DNA of 64,000 bases from CAZMNY01 sp964567745 (GCA_964567745.1 CAZMNY010000028.1:1-64000), one strand, 5' to 3'. Counted from the first letter of the stretch, positions 17,101 through 26,720 are shown. Numbers and translations: made by a program. The notes: a model not told the origin generated them from the letters alone.

Positions 17101-18699
17101 ATGCACCGTTTGAAGAGTCATCAAGGTCGCCCATATCGAGTATGGATTGCATCATTCTTTGCTTTGCTGATTTGCCTTCCCGAGGCCGTTGCCGCTGACA
17201 ACCGCCCGAACATCTTGTTCTGTATCGCGGATGACGCATCCTATCCGCACATGGGCGCGTACGGTTGCAAATGGACCAACACGCCAGGATTCGACCGCGT
17301 TGCAAGTGAAGGCGTATTGTTCACCCATGCCTACACGCCCAACGCCAAGTGCGCACCATCGCGCGCGTGCATTCTGACCGGACGCAATTCATGGCAACTG
17401 GAAGAGGCTTGTAATCACATTCCATTCTTTCCACCTAAGTTCGTGACTTACGCGGAAGCCCTAGCGAACAACGGTTATCACGTCGGCAAAACGGCGAAGG
17501 GGTGGGCGCCCGGAATCGCTGTCGATGAAAACGGAGTTCGCCGCAACCTTGCCGGCAAAGCGTACAACAAGCATCGATCAAAGCCGCCGGCAAACGGCAT
17601 CTCGCCTATCGACTACGCCGAAAACTTTGCCGCCTTTATGAAGGACCGTCCCAAGGGTTCGCCATGGTGTTTTTGGTACGGCGGCTTAGAGCCTCATCGC
17701 AGATACGAGTACGGCTCCGGGGTGAAGAAGGGAAAGAAAAGCGTCGATCAGATCGAGCGAGTGTTTGGTTTCTGGCCCGACAACGTAACGGTTCGCAATG
17801 ACATGCTCGACTACGCGTTTGAGATTGAGTATTTCGACAATCACGTTGTTCGGATGCTCGATCTGCTCGAGAATCAAGGTCAGCTCGACAACACGATCGT
17901 GGTCGTGACGGCCGACAACGGGATGCCCTTCCCCCGGATCAAGGGACAGGAGTACGAACTGTCGAATCACTTGCCGCTGGCCATCATGTGGAAGAAGGGA
18001 GTCGAGTCACCTGGTCGAACCGTCGATGACTTTGTCAGCTTCATCGACTTTGCCCCGACGTTTCTCGAATTGGCGGAAGTCGATGGCGAAGAATCGGGCA
18101 TGCAAGCGATTACCGGGAACAGCTTGACCGACATCCTGCGATCGACGAAATCGGGAATCGTGAACCCGTCTCGAGATCATGTTTTGATTGGAAAGGAAAG
18201 GCATGACATCGGCCGACCGCATGACTGGGGTTATCCGGTTCGAGGCATCGTGCGGGGCGACATGCTGTACTTGCGAAACTACGAGACGGATCGCTGGCCG
18301 GCTGGCAATCCTGAGACTGGTTACTTGAACACCGACGGCAGTCCGACCAAGACGTTTATTCTCAGCCACCGGAAGAAGGTCGACTTTCGATCGTTTTGGA
18401 AACAGTCGTTCGGCAAGCGGCCAAGCGAAGAACTCTTCAACATCAAATCGGATCCCGATTGCATGGCCAATCTCGCTCAGAATCCAAAATTCGCCGAGGC
18501 CAAATCGAAGCTAAAACGGCAGATGGAGTCAGAGCTTCGCGAGCAAGGCGACCCACGCATGTTTGGTAAGGGCGATGTCTTCGATAAATACCCGTACGCT
18601 CAATCCAACATGCGGAATTTCTACGAGCGGTTCATGAAAGGCGAGAAGCTGAAAGCCGGTTGGGTCAACCCGACTGACTTCCAGAAGATCGACGAATAG
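17101..18699 (+). CDS. Secreted sulfatase (type I, formylglycine-dependent)
   Basis: The 532-residue protein has a signal peptide (about residues 14-31) followed by the alkaline-phosphatase-fold sulfatase domain. NILFCIADDASYPH supplies metal-binding aspartates; C84-A-P-S-R is the canonical C-x-P-S-R sequence whose cysteine is converted to formylglycine. VVVTADNGMPFPR carries the second metal site. The layout (CAPSRA, HSWQLE-like segment, long C-terminal half) resembles N-sulfoglucosamine sulfohydrolase/heparan N-sulfatase relatives. It probably removes sulfate from polysaccharide substrates outside the cytoplasm. An anaerobic or FGE-type maturase is not encoded here. Confidence 0.93.
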   Translation: MHRLKSHQGRPYRVWIASFFALLICLPEAVAADNRPNILFCIADDASYPHMGAYGCKWTNTPGFDRVASEGVLFTHAYTPNAKCAPSRACILTGRNSWQLEEACNHIPFFPPKFVTYAEALANNGYHVGKTAKGWAPGIAVDENGVRRNLAGKAYNKHRSKPPANGISPIDYAENFAAFMKDRPKGSPWCFWYGGLEPHRRYEYGSGVKKGKKSVDQIERVFGFWPDNVTVRNDMLDYAFEIEYFDNHVVRMLDLLENQGQLDNTIVVVTADNGMPFPRIKGQEYELSNHLPLAIMWKKGVESPGRTVDDFVSFIDFAPTFLELAEVDGEESGMQAITGNSLTDILRSTKSGIVNPSRDHVLIGKERHDIGRPHDWGYPVRGIVRGDMLYLRNYETDRWPAGNPETGYLNTDGSPTKTFILSHRKKVDFRSFWKQSFGKRPSEELFNIKSDPDCMANLAQNPKFAEAKSKLKRQMESELREQGDPRMFGKGDVFDKYPYAQSNMRNFYERFMKGEKLKAGWVNPTDFQKIDE

Positions 18700-18795
18700 T
18701 TCACGTGCACCGAGTCGCCTGGGCGTTGTCGGGGGGGTCGGCCGTCGAGCCAATCTACGGCGACGCCGAGCGGTCATTCCGTACTGAAAGAGTCT

Positions 18796-19893
18796 ATGAC
18801 TAGTGATTTCCGAAGTCCGGATTGGCGGCAGAGTTTTCGGCGCCGCTTGAACCGGTGGTTTAAGAACAACGCGCGCGATTTACCTTGGCGCACGACATCC
18901 GATCCCTATCTCGTGTGGATCAGCGAAATCATGTTGCAGCAGACCCAGGTCTGCACCGTCGTGCCCTACTACGAACGATTCGCCGAGCGATTCCCGACGG
19001 CGACTCAGCTGGCCGAAGCAAACGAAGACGAAGTGCTGCTGCATTGGGAAGGCCTGGGGTACTATCGACGAGCAAGGCAATTGCATGCGGCCGCCAAGCA
19101 GATTGTCGAGCGTCATGACGGCGAGTTCCCGACAGATTTTGAAAGCGTTCTGGCCTTGCCCGGAGTGGGTCGCTATACCGCCGGCGCCGTGCTTTCAATC
19201 GCACTCGATTCAAGACTGCCGATCGTCGAAGCCAACACAATTCGGCTCTACTCGCGCTTGCTCGAACATCGCGGCGATGTCACGCTTGTCGAATCACAAC
19301 GGCGATTCTGGGAGTTTGCTGAATCGATCTTGCCGCGCAAGTCGTGCGGTCAATTCAATCAGGCGTTGATGGAGCTTGGTGCCGAGATCTGCAAACCAAA
19401 ATCGCCGGATTGCCAAACGTGTCCGGTCCGAATGCAGTGCCCAACTTTCGCCAATGGTCTGCAAGACGAAATCCCCGCACCCAAACGCAAAGTCAAGTTC
19501 GAAGATCGGCGCGAGGCCGCGCTTGTGATCCGCCGAGACGACCGCATCCTCCTTCGTCGCTGTGGCGACTCGGAGCGCTGGGCCGGACTCTGGGATTTCC
19601 CCCGCTTTGCTGTTCCGCGCAACAAAGGTGAAGTCACAACCACTCAGCTGCAGGACGGCGCGAATCGGCTGATGAAACTAAAGATCATTCCGGGCGAGCG
19701 AATTCTCAGCCTCAAACATGGCGTCACACGCTATCGTATTTCGCTTGAGTGCTACGCTGCCGAATTGGACAGCCGCACTGAGCCCTCGGCGAACGAGTCG
19801 ATTCGTTGGCTAACGCTGAAAGAGCTCGCCGAGGCTCCACTCAACACCACGGCGCGGCGACTGGCGAAACATATCGCCGTGGAACCTTCCTGA
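18796..19893 (+). CDS. mutY: A/G-specific adenine glycosylase
   Basis: The 365-residue DNA repair enzyme removes adenine mispaired with 8-oxoguanine. It has the catalytic-glutamate segment SEIMLQQTQV (near residue 36), the helix-hairpin-helix GVGRYTAGAVLSIA (about 125), and the [4Fe-4S] motif CKPKSPDCQTCPVRMQC (C-x6-C-x2-C-x5-C, about 196-212). A C-terminal Nudix-like domain (from about 230) recognises 8-oxoG. All expected domains are present at normal length. It follows the sulfatase by 96 bases but has no functional link to it. Confidence 0.96.
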   Translation: MTSDFRSPDWRQSFRRRLNRWFKNNARDLPWRTTSDPYLVWISEIMLQQTQVCTVVPYYERFAERFPTATQLAEANEDEVLLHWEGLGYYRRARQLHAAAKQIVERHDGEFPTDFESVLALPGVGRYTAGAVLSIALDSRLPIVEANTIRLYSRLLEHRGDVTLVESQRRFWEFAESILPRKSCGQFNQALMELGAEICKPKSPDCQTCPVRMQCPTFANGLQDEIPAPKRKVKFEDRREAALVIRRDDRILLRRCGDSERWAGLWDFPRFAVPRNKGEVTTTQLQDGANRLMKLKIIPGERILSLKHGVTRYRISLECYAAELDSRTEPSANESIRWLTLKELAEAPLNTTARRLAKHIAVEPS

Positions 19894-20173
19894 ATCTGAT
19901 GGAATCGTCGAGTCCAGACCCGAACGCGCCTTGCCTGGTGCTTGTGAATCAGGTTTCAAAGCTAAGGCGCCGACACGCCCCGTTGGCCGATGTAACGCTT
20001 GGCAACTCTTCTCTTTGTGGATTCTCGTGTTTTTCGCGGCTCGTCCTTTCTCGCCAGACGCAGTTGGCCATGAAAAATCACTAAGAGGCACGAAAGATAT
20101 AGGCGGGTAGGGCCGCTCTTCCGAATGTGACTCGCATGCTTCACGAAAACGGCGAGCCTAGACGGCGGAAATC
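19894..20173. other. Convergent intergenic region, no gene seen
   Basis: Between the mutY and FAD-oxidoreductase stops. It contains GGCACGAAAG at about 20087, similar to GAGCACGAAAG near 57899 and to the ACGAAAAGCACC segment near 63682; these may be decayed copies of one dispersed repeat. No terminator with a T-run was found. Confidence 0.4.
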
Positions 20174-21559
20174 CTACGAGCCGAGCATAAGATGTTGGTT
20201 GACGATCGAGATGCCGCTCATGATCGCACCAATGATGCCGACAAAGCCTTGGTCGGTGCCGCAGACGTAGAGGTTGTCGATGTCGGTCTTACCGTCGATC
20301 CGTTTTTCCGGAGCGCCGTAAACCGCGCCGTTTTCATGCCATGTGTAGCGCTGGATCGTGCGCGGCGTGAACATGTCGGTTTCAATCACTCGCGAACGAA
20401 AATCTGGAACGTGGGCAACCGCGGCCTTTAGAATGCGATCGTACCATGCGAGTTTTTCCAGGCAGTACTGTTCGTCCGGCAGCGCGGTCCAGCGGTCGAA
20501 ATCGGCGATGGCCGTGATGCGAACCACGCCGTCCGGCAGCCGCCCCGATTCGTCGCTGTAGTTAAAGTTGTTCGGCGAGCAGATGACTCCGGTGCGGACA
20601 TCACACAGCTCGGTTTGCGGCGGGCGCCAATCGAACTTGTCTGAATCGTTAAAGAACACAATCGTCTGGTCGAGCCCCAGGTTCTTCGGCTCTTGGTCCA
20701 ACACCGAAATGCACTCGCAAAACGTCATCTGCCCCGCATCACTTTGGTCGACCGGCGAGTTGCAGAGTTTCATCGTCTCAACAAAGCCTGCTGAGGAGAG
20801 CACGGACTTGGCTTCCAACAATTCGCCCGTTTCCAGCTCCACGCCGACAGCGTTGCCGTCTTCAACGATGATTCTCGCCGCGCCCGAGCGCAACCGGAGC
20901 TCGCCTCCGAGAGAACGAAACCGCTTGACCAGATGCTTGAGGATTAAACGCACTCCAGCGAACGGCCTGGCGAATCCCTCCATGAAAATGCTGCGGAACA
21001 TGATGCAAAACTGAGCGAAGTCCATGTCGTGTTGCCGCGCGTTGCCGTACCACATCAGCGGGCAAAGCAACATCTCGACTAGCAAGGGATCGCGTATCGA
21101 CTTGGCTAGGAACTCGCGAGCCGAAACGGAGTACATGTCGGCATTGATATCGTCGTAGTTAGCAATCCGCCCAATGACTTCACGAAACCCGTCGACCTCA
21201 GCGGGGAACCTCTCGGCGACCTGCGACTCGAGAAAGTCGATATCGTTGTTGAAATCGAGATTGACGTCGGGAAAGGAGATTCGCGAACCGATCTGCTCCG
21301 ATAGATCAAATTCGTCCCAGCGAAACCGAAGTTGCCGGAGGATGCGAGCGAGCGGGCCTTTGCGAGTTCCTTTTGGCGAGAAGTTCGTGATGGCATGCAG
21401 CCCGACGTCGTAGTCGCGACCGCGGAGTCGATAAAACGAATTCAACCCGCCTATGGTGTAGTGCTTTTCCAGAATGCAGACGCGCTTGCCGAAGTGGGCG
21501 AGCCGAATGCCCGCGGCAAGCCCGGACATCCCGGCACCAATAATGATCGTGTCGTACAT
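20174..21559 (-). CDS. FAD-dependent phytoene desaturase/retinol saturase-like oxidoreductase
   Basis: The 461-residue protein opens with the dinucleotide-binding motif IIIGAGMSGLAAGIRLA and ILEKHYTIGGLN, the pattern of the CrtI/CrtD/RetSat group of FAD amine-oxidase-like desaturases. Near the C-terminus is NLYVCGTDQGFVGIIGAIMSG, which in this group contacts the flavin. The ARIIVEDGNAVGVELETGE segment (about residue 240) is the second part of the FAD fold. The substrate is probably a polyprenoid or other lipid, but no carotenoid genes are nearby, so this is uncertain. It lies 79 bases downstream of the sigma-54 activator gene on the same strand. Confidence 0.82.
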   Translation of the reverse strand: MYDTIIIGAGMSGLAAGIRLAHFGKRVCILEKHYTIGGLNSFYRLRGRDYDVGLHAITNFSPKGTRKGPLARILRQLRFRWDEFDLSEQIGSRISFPDVNLDFNNDIDFLESQVAERFPAEVDGFREVIGRIANYDDINADMYSVSAREFLAKSIRDPLLVEMLLCPLMWYGNARQHDMDFAQFCIMFRSIFMEGFARPFAGVRLILKHLVKRFRSLGGELRLRSGAARIIVEDGNAVGVELETGELLEAKSVLSSAGFVETMKLCNSPVDQSDAGQMTFCECISVLDQEPKNLGLDQTIVFFNDSDKFDWRPPQTELCDVRTGVICSPNNFNYSDESGRLPDGVVRITAIADFDRWTALPDEQYCLEKLAWYDRILKAAVAHVPDFRSRVIETDMFTPRTIQRYTWHENGAVYGAPEKRIDGKTDIDNLYVCGTDQGFVGIIGAIMSGISIVNQHLMLGS

Positions 21560-21638
21560 GCAGAACTATCCTAGTCCCAAGCGTCGACAAATTCGATCAC
21601 CCGTTGACGCATCTCGGCGGGTTTGCCTTCGCAAGGCA

Positions 21639-23624
21639 CTATTCCATTTCTAACTGCCGCATTTTCCGATAGAGATTCGAGCGGTGCAGCCCTAATTCTC
21701 TGGCGGCCAACGCCACGTTGCCTCGACAACGGTCAATTCTGCGCTGAATGTAGTCGGCCTGAAACGCCTTGGTGGCTTCGTCCAGTCGCAAGTCTTCCGC
21801 CACGCCCTCGCCTTGCGTTTTGGTCGTCGAAACCAAATTCAGAGCCAACTCGTCCGCGTCGATTTGATCCTTCATCGACAAGAATGCAAGCCGTTCCGTG
21901 ACGTTTCGCAGTTCGCGAACATTGCCCGGCCAGGCGTGGGCCAGCAGTCGCTTGCGAGCGGACGCCATCAGTTTGGGCGGCTTCCGCCTCGCTTTTAGGG
22001 CGAACTCGTTCAAGAAATGCTCGGCCAACAGGATGATGTCGTCACCACGCTCATTCAGCGGAGGTAGCTCAAGCGTGACGACGTTGAGCCGGAAGAACAG
22101 GTCCTCGCGAAATCGCTTGTTCTGCACGAGTTCTCCCAAGTCCTGGTTTGTCGCAGCGATCACTCGCGCATTGGTGTGAATCGGGTTCACACCACCCACA
22201 CGGACAACCAGCTTCTCCTCCAGCACTCGCAACAGCTTCGCCTGCCCGCCAGAACTCATGTCCCCGATTTCGTCGAGGAACAAAGTCCCCTCAGCGGCCA
22301 GCTCAAACTTGCCAACTCGCATTTCGACCGCGCCGGTAAATGCGCCCGCCTCGTGGCCAAACAATTCGCTCTCCAAAAGCGACTCGGTGATCGCGGCGCA
22401 GTTGACCGCGACAATCGGCTCGCTCCGCCGATCGCTCAGATAGTGGATCATCTGACTGACCACTTCCTTACCGCAACCGTTCTCGCCCAAAATCAGCACG
22501 GACAAATCGGTGTTCGCGACTCTTTCGACCTTGGAGCGAAGCGCCTGAATCGCGGGGCAATTGCCGATCAACGTGACTCCGCCAGCTGCCTCTTCCGCGA
22601 CTTGGTTGCGAGATTGAATGAGATGCTCGTGTTGCTGCGTCGATTCCAAAGCAATCGACGCGTGCTGAGCCAACTCGAGCAAAGCTTCTTCGTCTTCCTT
22701 CGTGAAATTGCCGCTGCGCTTGTTGATCAATTCGAATGCGCCGAACATCTGCCCCTCGGCACCTCGCAGCGGCGCGCAGAGAAGAGTCCGAGTTTCAAAG
22801 TTGAGCTGCTTATCGACCGATCGATCGATTTCGCGCTGGTCGTATGGATCCGCATCCACTCGCCGCAGTTCGCCCGATTGCATGACGTCGCCGACGACGC
22901 CCTGATCATCGGCGATCCGCAACTCGCCGCCCTCGACTCCCAGCGCCGGGCGGCCGAAGAGGATTCGATTGGGTTCGTCCCAGAGAAAAATACTCGCTCG
23001 TTCAGCGTCCAACAGTTCCGTCGACGCCTCGGCCATCATCTCCAACAAGGAAGAGAGTTCTTGCGTCTGACGCCATTGCTGCGAGATCTTCAGCATCGAC
23101 TGCAAGCGACGCAGACGGCGTTCAAGAGACAGACGCGACAACAGCTGGCGTCGAGCAGCGCTGAACAGGCCGGCGAGGTTCGAGACTCTCTCTAACGAAT
23201 CGTCCGTCGTCGACTTGGAGGTCGTCGACTTGGCGGCCGTCGATGTTCGGGACTCGACCACGAGGATTTCGGGCGAGCCGTCGTCGGAAAGGGGCGCCGC
23301 GCAAAGGCCGGCCGATCCGGCTCGAGCCGATTCGGCGTCGAGCGTGTCCGCAAGCAAGTCGCGAGATATTCGTTCGGGCGGCAATGTCGAGGCGGACGGG
23401 GCCGTCGGCTCCCAGAAGCCGGCGCGCATCTGCATCAACGCCATTCCGGCGATTCCAGGCAAACTTGTCCCGAGCGCAACCGCTTTGGCGTCGAAGTCAG
23501 CCGTCGCGGCCGAGGTCTCGGCGATAGCCGCCATTTTCGGCGCCAGGTCGAGAATCTCGCTCCGCTCGCCGATCCGGTCTAGCTCTTCATTCCAACCCAT
23601 GTCGAAACCCATCCTGGGGTCCAT
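21639..23624 (-). CDS. Sigma-54-dependent activator with GAF sensor and Fis-type HTH
   Basis: The 661-residue regulator has a variable N-terminus (to about 165, with a repetitive Ser/Thr/Lys stretch), a GAF domain (about 190-340), an AAA+ domain (about 365-595) and a Fis-like helix-turn-helix at the end (RCRGNVALAARELGLHRSN). AAA+ motifs are the Walker A GENGCGKE, ESELFGHEAGAFTGA with the sigma-54-contacting GAFTGA loop, and Walker B GTLFLDEIGDM. Walker A differs from the usual GESGTGKE by Asn and Cys. A Met-rich start offers several choices (23624, 23612, 23600). It should activate RpoN promoters in response to a small ligand sensed by GAF. Its targets are unknown. Confidence 0.93.
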   Translation of the reverse strand: MDPRMGFDMGWNEELDRIGERSEILDLAPKMAAIAETSAATADFDAKAVALGTSLPGIAGMALMQMRAGFWEPTAPSASTLPPERISRDLLADTLDAESARAGSAGLCAAPLSDDGSPEILVVESRTSTAAKSTTSKSTTDDSLERVSNLAGLFSAARRQLLSRLSLERRLRRLQSMLKISQQWRQTQELSSLLEMMAEASTELLDAERASIFLWDEPNRILFGRPALGVEGGELRIADDQGVVGDVMQSGELRRVDADPYDQREIDRSVDKQLNFETRTLLCAPLRGAEGQMFGAFELINKRSGNFTKEDEEALLELAQHASIALESTQQHEHLIQSRNQVAEEAAGGVTLIGNCPAIQALRSKVERVANTDLSVLILGENGCGKEVVSQMIHYLSDRRSEPIVAVNCAAITESLLESELFGHEAGAFTGAVEMRVGKFELAAEGTLFLDEIGDMSSGGQAKLLRVLEEKLVVRVGGVNPIHTNARVIAATNQDLGELVQNKRFREDLFFRLNVVTLELPPLNERGDDIILLAEHFLNEFALKARRKPPKLMASARKRLLAHAWPGNVRELRNVTERLAFLSMKDQIDADELALNLVSTTKTQGEGVAEDLRLDEATKAFQADYIQRRIDRCRGNVALAARELGLHRSNLYRKMRQLEME

Positions 23625-24044
23625 CCGAGCCCATTGTCTGCGCTGCAGCGTATCGCAGCCCTTCGCTCACGACAACTTGCTCGGGCCAAACTTGAAATTG
23701 AGTTTGCCGATCGATTCGCAGGCGCCGGCTTGAAAGTCGCAGCGCGGCGAACGAAGCCTCGTTCGCGTCTTCCGGCGATTGGCGCAGAATTGTTGCTTAC
23801 ATCACGGTCCCAATTTGGTAAGGATCGTGGCATAATGCCGCGTTACAGGTCGGTTGACACTGTCCGCCCATTGACGGCGGCCAACAGGAAGACTCGATTT
23901 GAAATCGATTCGAGTAACATCGTCGGCGTCCTCGCGGGTGCTTTGGGGGTGCTTGCCGCCCTCGGAAAAATGATGTATCGCTGGTGCTGGGCACACGTTT
24001 TGACAGAGTGACAAAGTTGTCGCGCGACAATTGGAGTATCGATA
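23625..24044. other. Divergent intergenic region between the sigma-54 activator and fabI
   Basis: 420 bases with no convincing gene. It must hold the promoters of both flanking genes. A TTGACA occurs at 23999-24004 close to fabI. The perfect palindrome at 24017-24030 is listed separately. Confidence 0.5.
24017..24030. promoter_or_regulatory. Perfect 14-bp palindrome in the fabI leader
   Basis: TTGTCGCGCGACAA is an exact palindrome immediately upstream of the fabI ribosome binding site (GGAG, 8 bases before the ATG). Its position would let a bound protein or a hairpin interfere with fabI expression. It is a candidate operator for a lipid-synthesis regulator; this is inference from position and symmetry only. 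Confidence 0.45.
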
Positions 24045-24866
24045 ATGGGCGCGTTTGAAGGCAAAAAAGGGTTGATTCTCGGCGTCGCGAACGACCGATC
24101 CATCGCCTGGGCTATCGCCAAGGAGATTCTCGATCAGGGCGGACAGTGCGGCTTTTCGCATCTGCCCGACAGACCGGATGACGAAAAAAAGAAGAATCGG
24201 CGACGTGTCTCGAAATGCACCGAGGGTTACGAGGGTGCCGTCTTCCTCGAGCCGCTCGATGTGCAGAAGGACGAGGATATCGAGTCGTTCATGAAGAAAG
24301 CTGCCGATGAATTCGGGCAAATCGACTTTCTTTTGCACTCCATTGCCTTCGCGGATCGAAACGATCTAAATCGCGACACAGTGGAGACAAGCCGAGCCGG
24401 ATTCAAGTTGGCCATGGACGTTAGCGTCTACAGCCTGCTGGCGGTCACCGACGCCGCGCGTGGCATCCTGAAGGATGGATCATCCGTGTTGACGATGACC
24501 TACTTCGGCGGAGAGAAGTGCGTGCCCGGATACAACGTGATGGGAATCTGCAAATCGGCGCTCGACGCCAGCGTTCGCTATCTCGCATACGACTTGGGGC
24601 CGCGCGGCATTCGCGTGAACGCCGTCAGCGCCGGCCCGCTGAAGACGCTCGCCGGCTCCGCCGCGGGAGTCAATGAAATGCTCCAGCTCTACGATCAAAT
24701 GGCGCCGCTGGGCCGAAACGTCACCCATACCGAAGTTGGTAAGTCGGGTGCTTTCATGCTATCGGACGCGGCTGGCGGAATCACGGCGGAGATTCTGCAC
24801 GTCGATTCGGGCTACAACGCCATGGGCTCGCCCGGCCGATTGCTCGACGCGATCCCCAAGTCCTGA
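24045..24866 (+). CDS. fabI: Enoyl-[acyl-carrier-protein] reductase (NADH)
   Basis: The 273-residue enzyme catalyses the last reduction in each round of fatty acid elongation. It has the FabI nucleotide-binding segment GLILGVANDRSIAWAIAK (residues 9-26), SIAFADRNDL, and the catalytic Tyr-x6-Lys in PGYNVMGICKSALDAS (about residue 165), followed by RGIRVNAVSAGPLKTLAGS. These features separate FabI from other short-chain dehydrogenases. A GGAG motif precedes the ATG by 8 bases. A Nudix gene starts 10 bases after its stop and is probably cotranscribed. Confidence 0.96.
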   Translation: MGAFEGKKGLILGVANDRSIAWAIAKEILDQGGQCGFSHLPDRPDDEKKKNRRRVSKCTEGYEGAVFLEPLDVQKDEDIESFMKKAADEFGQIDFLLHSIAFADRNDLNRDTVETSRAGFKLAMDVSVYSLLAVTDAARGILKDGSSVLTMTYFGGEKCVPGYNVMGICKSALDASVRYLAYDLGPRGIRVNAVSAGPLKTLAGSAAGVNEMLQLYDQMAPLGRNVTHTEVGKSGAFMLSDAAGGITAEILHVDSGYNAMGSPGRLLDAIPKS

Positions 24867-24875
24867 CGCTCTCGC

Positions 24876-25262
24876 ATGTCACGGTCCATCATCGCCATCG
24901 CCGTCGTCGAATACAAAGGACGATTCCTGATCGGGCGGCGAGCGAACCACGTGGTTCTGTCCGGCTTTTGGGAATTTCCCGGAGGCAAGGTCGAACCCAA
25001 TGAGTCGATCAAATCGGCCGCGGTCCGCGAGTGCCTCGAGGAGACTGGGCTGGTCGTCGAGGTGATTGAGCATGAGCTGACGTCCACCGAGTCATACGAT
25101 CACGGCGACGTCGAACTCCATTTCTACCGCTGCCGGATTGGCGACAGCTCGCACTCAGACATTCCACAAGCCCCCTTCATCTGGGCTGACAAAGCGGATC
25201 TTCACCGCTTTGAATTTCCACGAGGGAATGTCGAAATCCTCTCCCGAATTCGAGACGAATGA
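24876..25262 (+). CDS. MutT-like Nudix hydrolase
   Basis: The 128-residue protein matches MutT-type 8-oxo-dGTP diphosphatases. The Nudix box is complete: GGKVEPNESIKSAAVRECLE followed by ETGL (G-x5-E-x7-R-E-U-x-E-E-x-G-U), at about residues 32-54. SGFWEFPGG precedes it, as in MutT. It likely cleans oxidised nucleotides from the pool, complementing MutY encoded 5 kb upstream. It begins 10 bases after fabI. Substrate assignment among Nudix enzymes is always uncertain from sequence. Confidence 0.88.
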   Translation: MSRSIIAIAVVEYKGRFLIGRRANHVVLSGFWEFPGGKVEPNESIKSAAVRECLEETGLVVEVIEHELTSTESYDHGDVELHFYRCRIGDSSHSDIPQAPFIWADKADLHRFEFPRGNVEILSRIRDE

Positions 25263-25568
25263 AGGCCCGAATGATTGGGGTAGGTGATTGGAAGAATGTG
25301 CGATAGGTTGTGAAAACCTTACAAGGTTTCCAATCGCGGAATTCAAGCGATTCACCAATCCGTCTGGATCCTGATCTAGACCGAGATGGCTTGAAAACTC
25401 GCGACGAATCGAGGGAAGACGAGCCAAGGAAAAACGGCGACGAGCCGGCCACGGATCTCTGGCCCGCAAGTTGCGCTTTGTTTTTCGACGCTAAGCACAA
25501 CCCGCTTAGATTGGACGCGAGCCAAGGACTGGTTCGGATCAAGGAACCCTTTGAATGGAGTCAAAGGC
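25263..25568. other. Intergenic region with a small palindrome
   Basis: No gene is visible. AAACCTT at 25314-25320 and AAGGTTT at 25323-25329 form a 7-base inverted repeat with a two-base centre, too tight for a stable RNA hairpin but suitable as a protein-binding site. GGAG at 25557 is the ribosome binding site of the next gene. Confidence 0.45.
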
Positions 25569-26720
25569 ATGAACGCTCGTCTCTCAATTGCCGCGATCCT
25601 GATCGCCGCCTTCTGTTCTCTCGGCGCAAACCACCGCACAGAGAATTTCATTGTGTCGGCGCCAACCGAGCAATTTGCCGTTGAAGTTGCCACGGCCGCC
25701 GAACGGTTTCGGCGCGACTTGGCCGTCCAATGGCTGGGGAGCGAACTGATGCCCTGGAGAGAACCTTGTCCGATTCGAGTCCACGTTGGCAAGAATCTTG
25801 GCGCAGGTGGGGCGACGAGCTTCTCGTTTAGAAATGGTCGGCCCGGCGGCTGGCGAATGACCGTTCAAGGGACACAAGAACGCGTGCTCGACAGCGTTTT
25901 GCCGCACGAGATTACCCATACCATTTTCGCCACCCACTTTGGTCGGCCGCTGCCGCGTTGGGCCGATGAGGGCGCCTGCACGACGGTCGAGCATGTCAGC
26001 GAACGGCGAGCCCAGCACCGCTTTCTGATCCGTTTCCTCAACACCGAACGCGGCATTCCCTTCAAGGAAATGTTCGCCCTCCGCGAATATCCGCGAGACA
26101 TCATGCCGCTGTACTCGCAAGGATTCTCCGTCGTCCGTTACCTCATCTACCAAGGCGGCGAACGCAAGTTTATCGACTTCCTCGAAGATGGGATGAGGGC
26201 GAATGACTGGAACGGCGCCGTCGAACGCAACTACGGTTTCGATGATCTATCCGACCTGCAAGTGAGCTGGCTCGACTGGATCAAAAAGGGAAGCCCCAGC
26301 AGCGTGCTTCAACGAGGTGACGACGCGAACTCGGCAATCAAAGACCTCAGTTCGAGAGTCGCCCGTGGCTCATCCCGTAACTCACGCCTACCGCGAGAAA
26401 CGCCAGTCGCTGTTGGAGTCTCGAGCGTCACTACTGAACCGGCGCCGATTCGGGCAGCTCCAAGCGCCCGTTCGCAAGACGACGATATGAACTGGTACGT
26501 CGCTCAAGCTTCGCTCAAGCACGATGTGAAGCGAGATCGGAAGACAAAGAAACTGATTTCGCAGCCGACGTCCGCCAAACCTGCCAACAAGCAAGACGCA
26601 GCGCGAGAAAATGGGCGGCTTCCAACGCCGCCTAAGGGCGAACGCCGAATCTTGCTCGAATGGCGAGGCGAGCCGAAGTCGACTCGCTGGGCGGGCCCGA
26701 CTGAAAAGATCATTCGATAA
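25569..26720 (+). CDS. Secreted HExxH peptidase-like protein
   Basis: The 383-residue protein has a signal peptide (about residues 3-20). HEITH at about 113-117 and the downstream WADEGAC (Glu at about 134) form a gluzincin metal site as in peptidase-MA-like proteins. The domain ends near residue 240. The remaining 140 residues are low complexity, rich in Ser, Arg, Lys and Pro, and probably disordered. The ATG at 25569 is preceded by GGAG at 8-base spacing, favouring it over an ATG six codons upstream. It has some similarity in plan to the DUF1570 protein at 15122-16492 and like it may be a periplasmic protease of unknown target. Confidence 0.78.
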   Translation: MNARLSIAAILIAAFCSLGANHRTENFIVSAPTEQFAVEVATAAERFRRDLAVQWLGSELMPWREPCPIRVHVGKNLGAGGATSFSFRNGRPGGWRMTVQGTQERVLDSVLPHEITHTIFATHFGRPLPRWADEGACTTVEHVSERRAQHRFLIRFLNTERGIPFKEMFALREYPRDIMPLYSQGFSVVRYLIYQGGERKFIDFLEDGMRANDWNGAVERNYGFDDLSDLQVSWLDWIKKGSPSSVLQRGDDANSAIKDLSSRVARGSSRNSRLPRETPVAVGVSSVTTEPAPIRAAPSARSQDDDMNWYVAQASLKHDVKRDRKTKKLISQPTSAKPANKQDAARENGRLPTPPKGERRILLEWRGEPKSTRWAGPTEKIIR

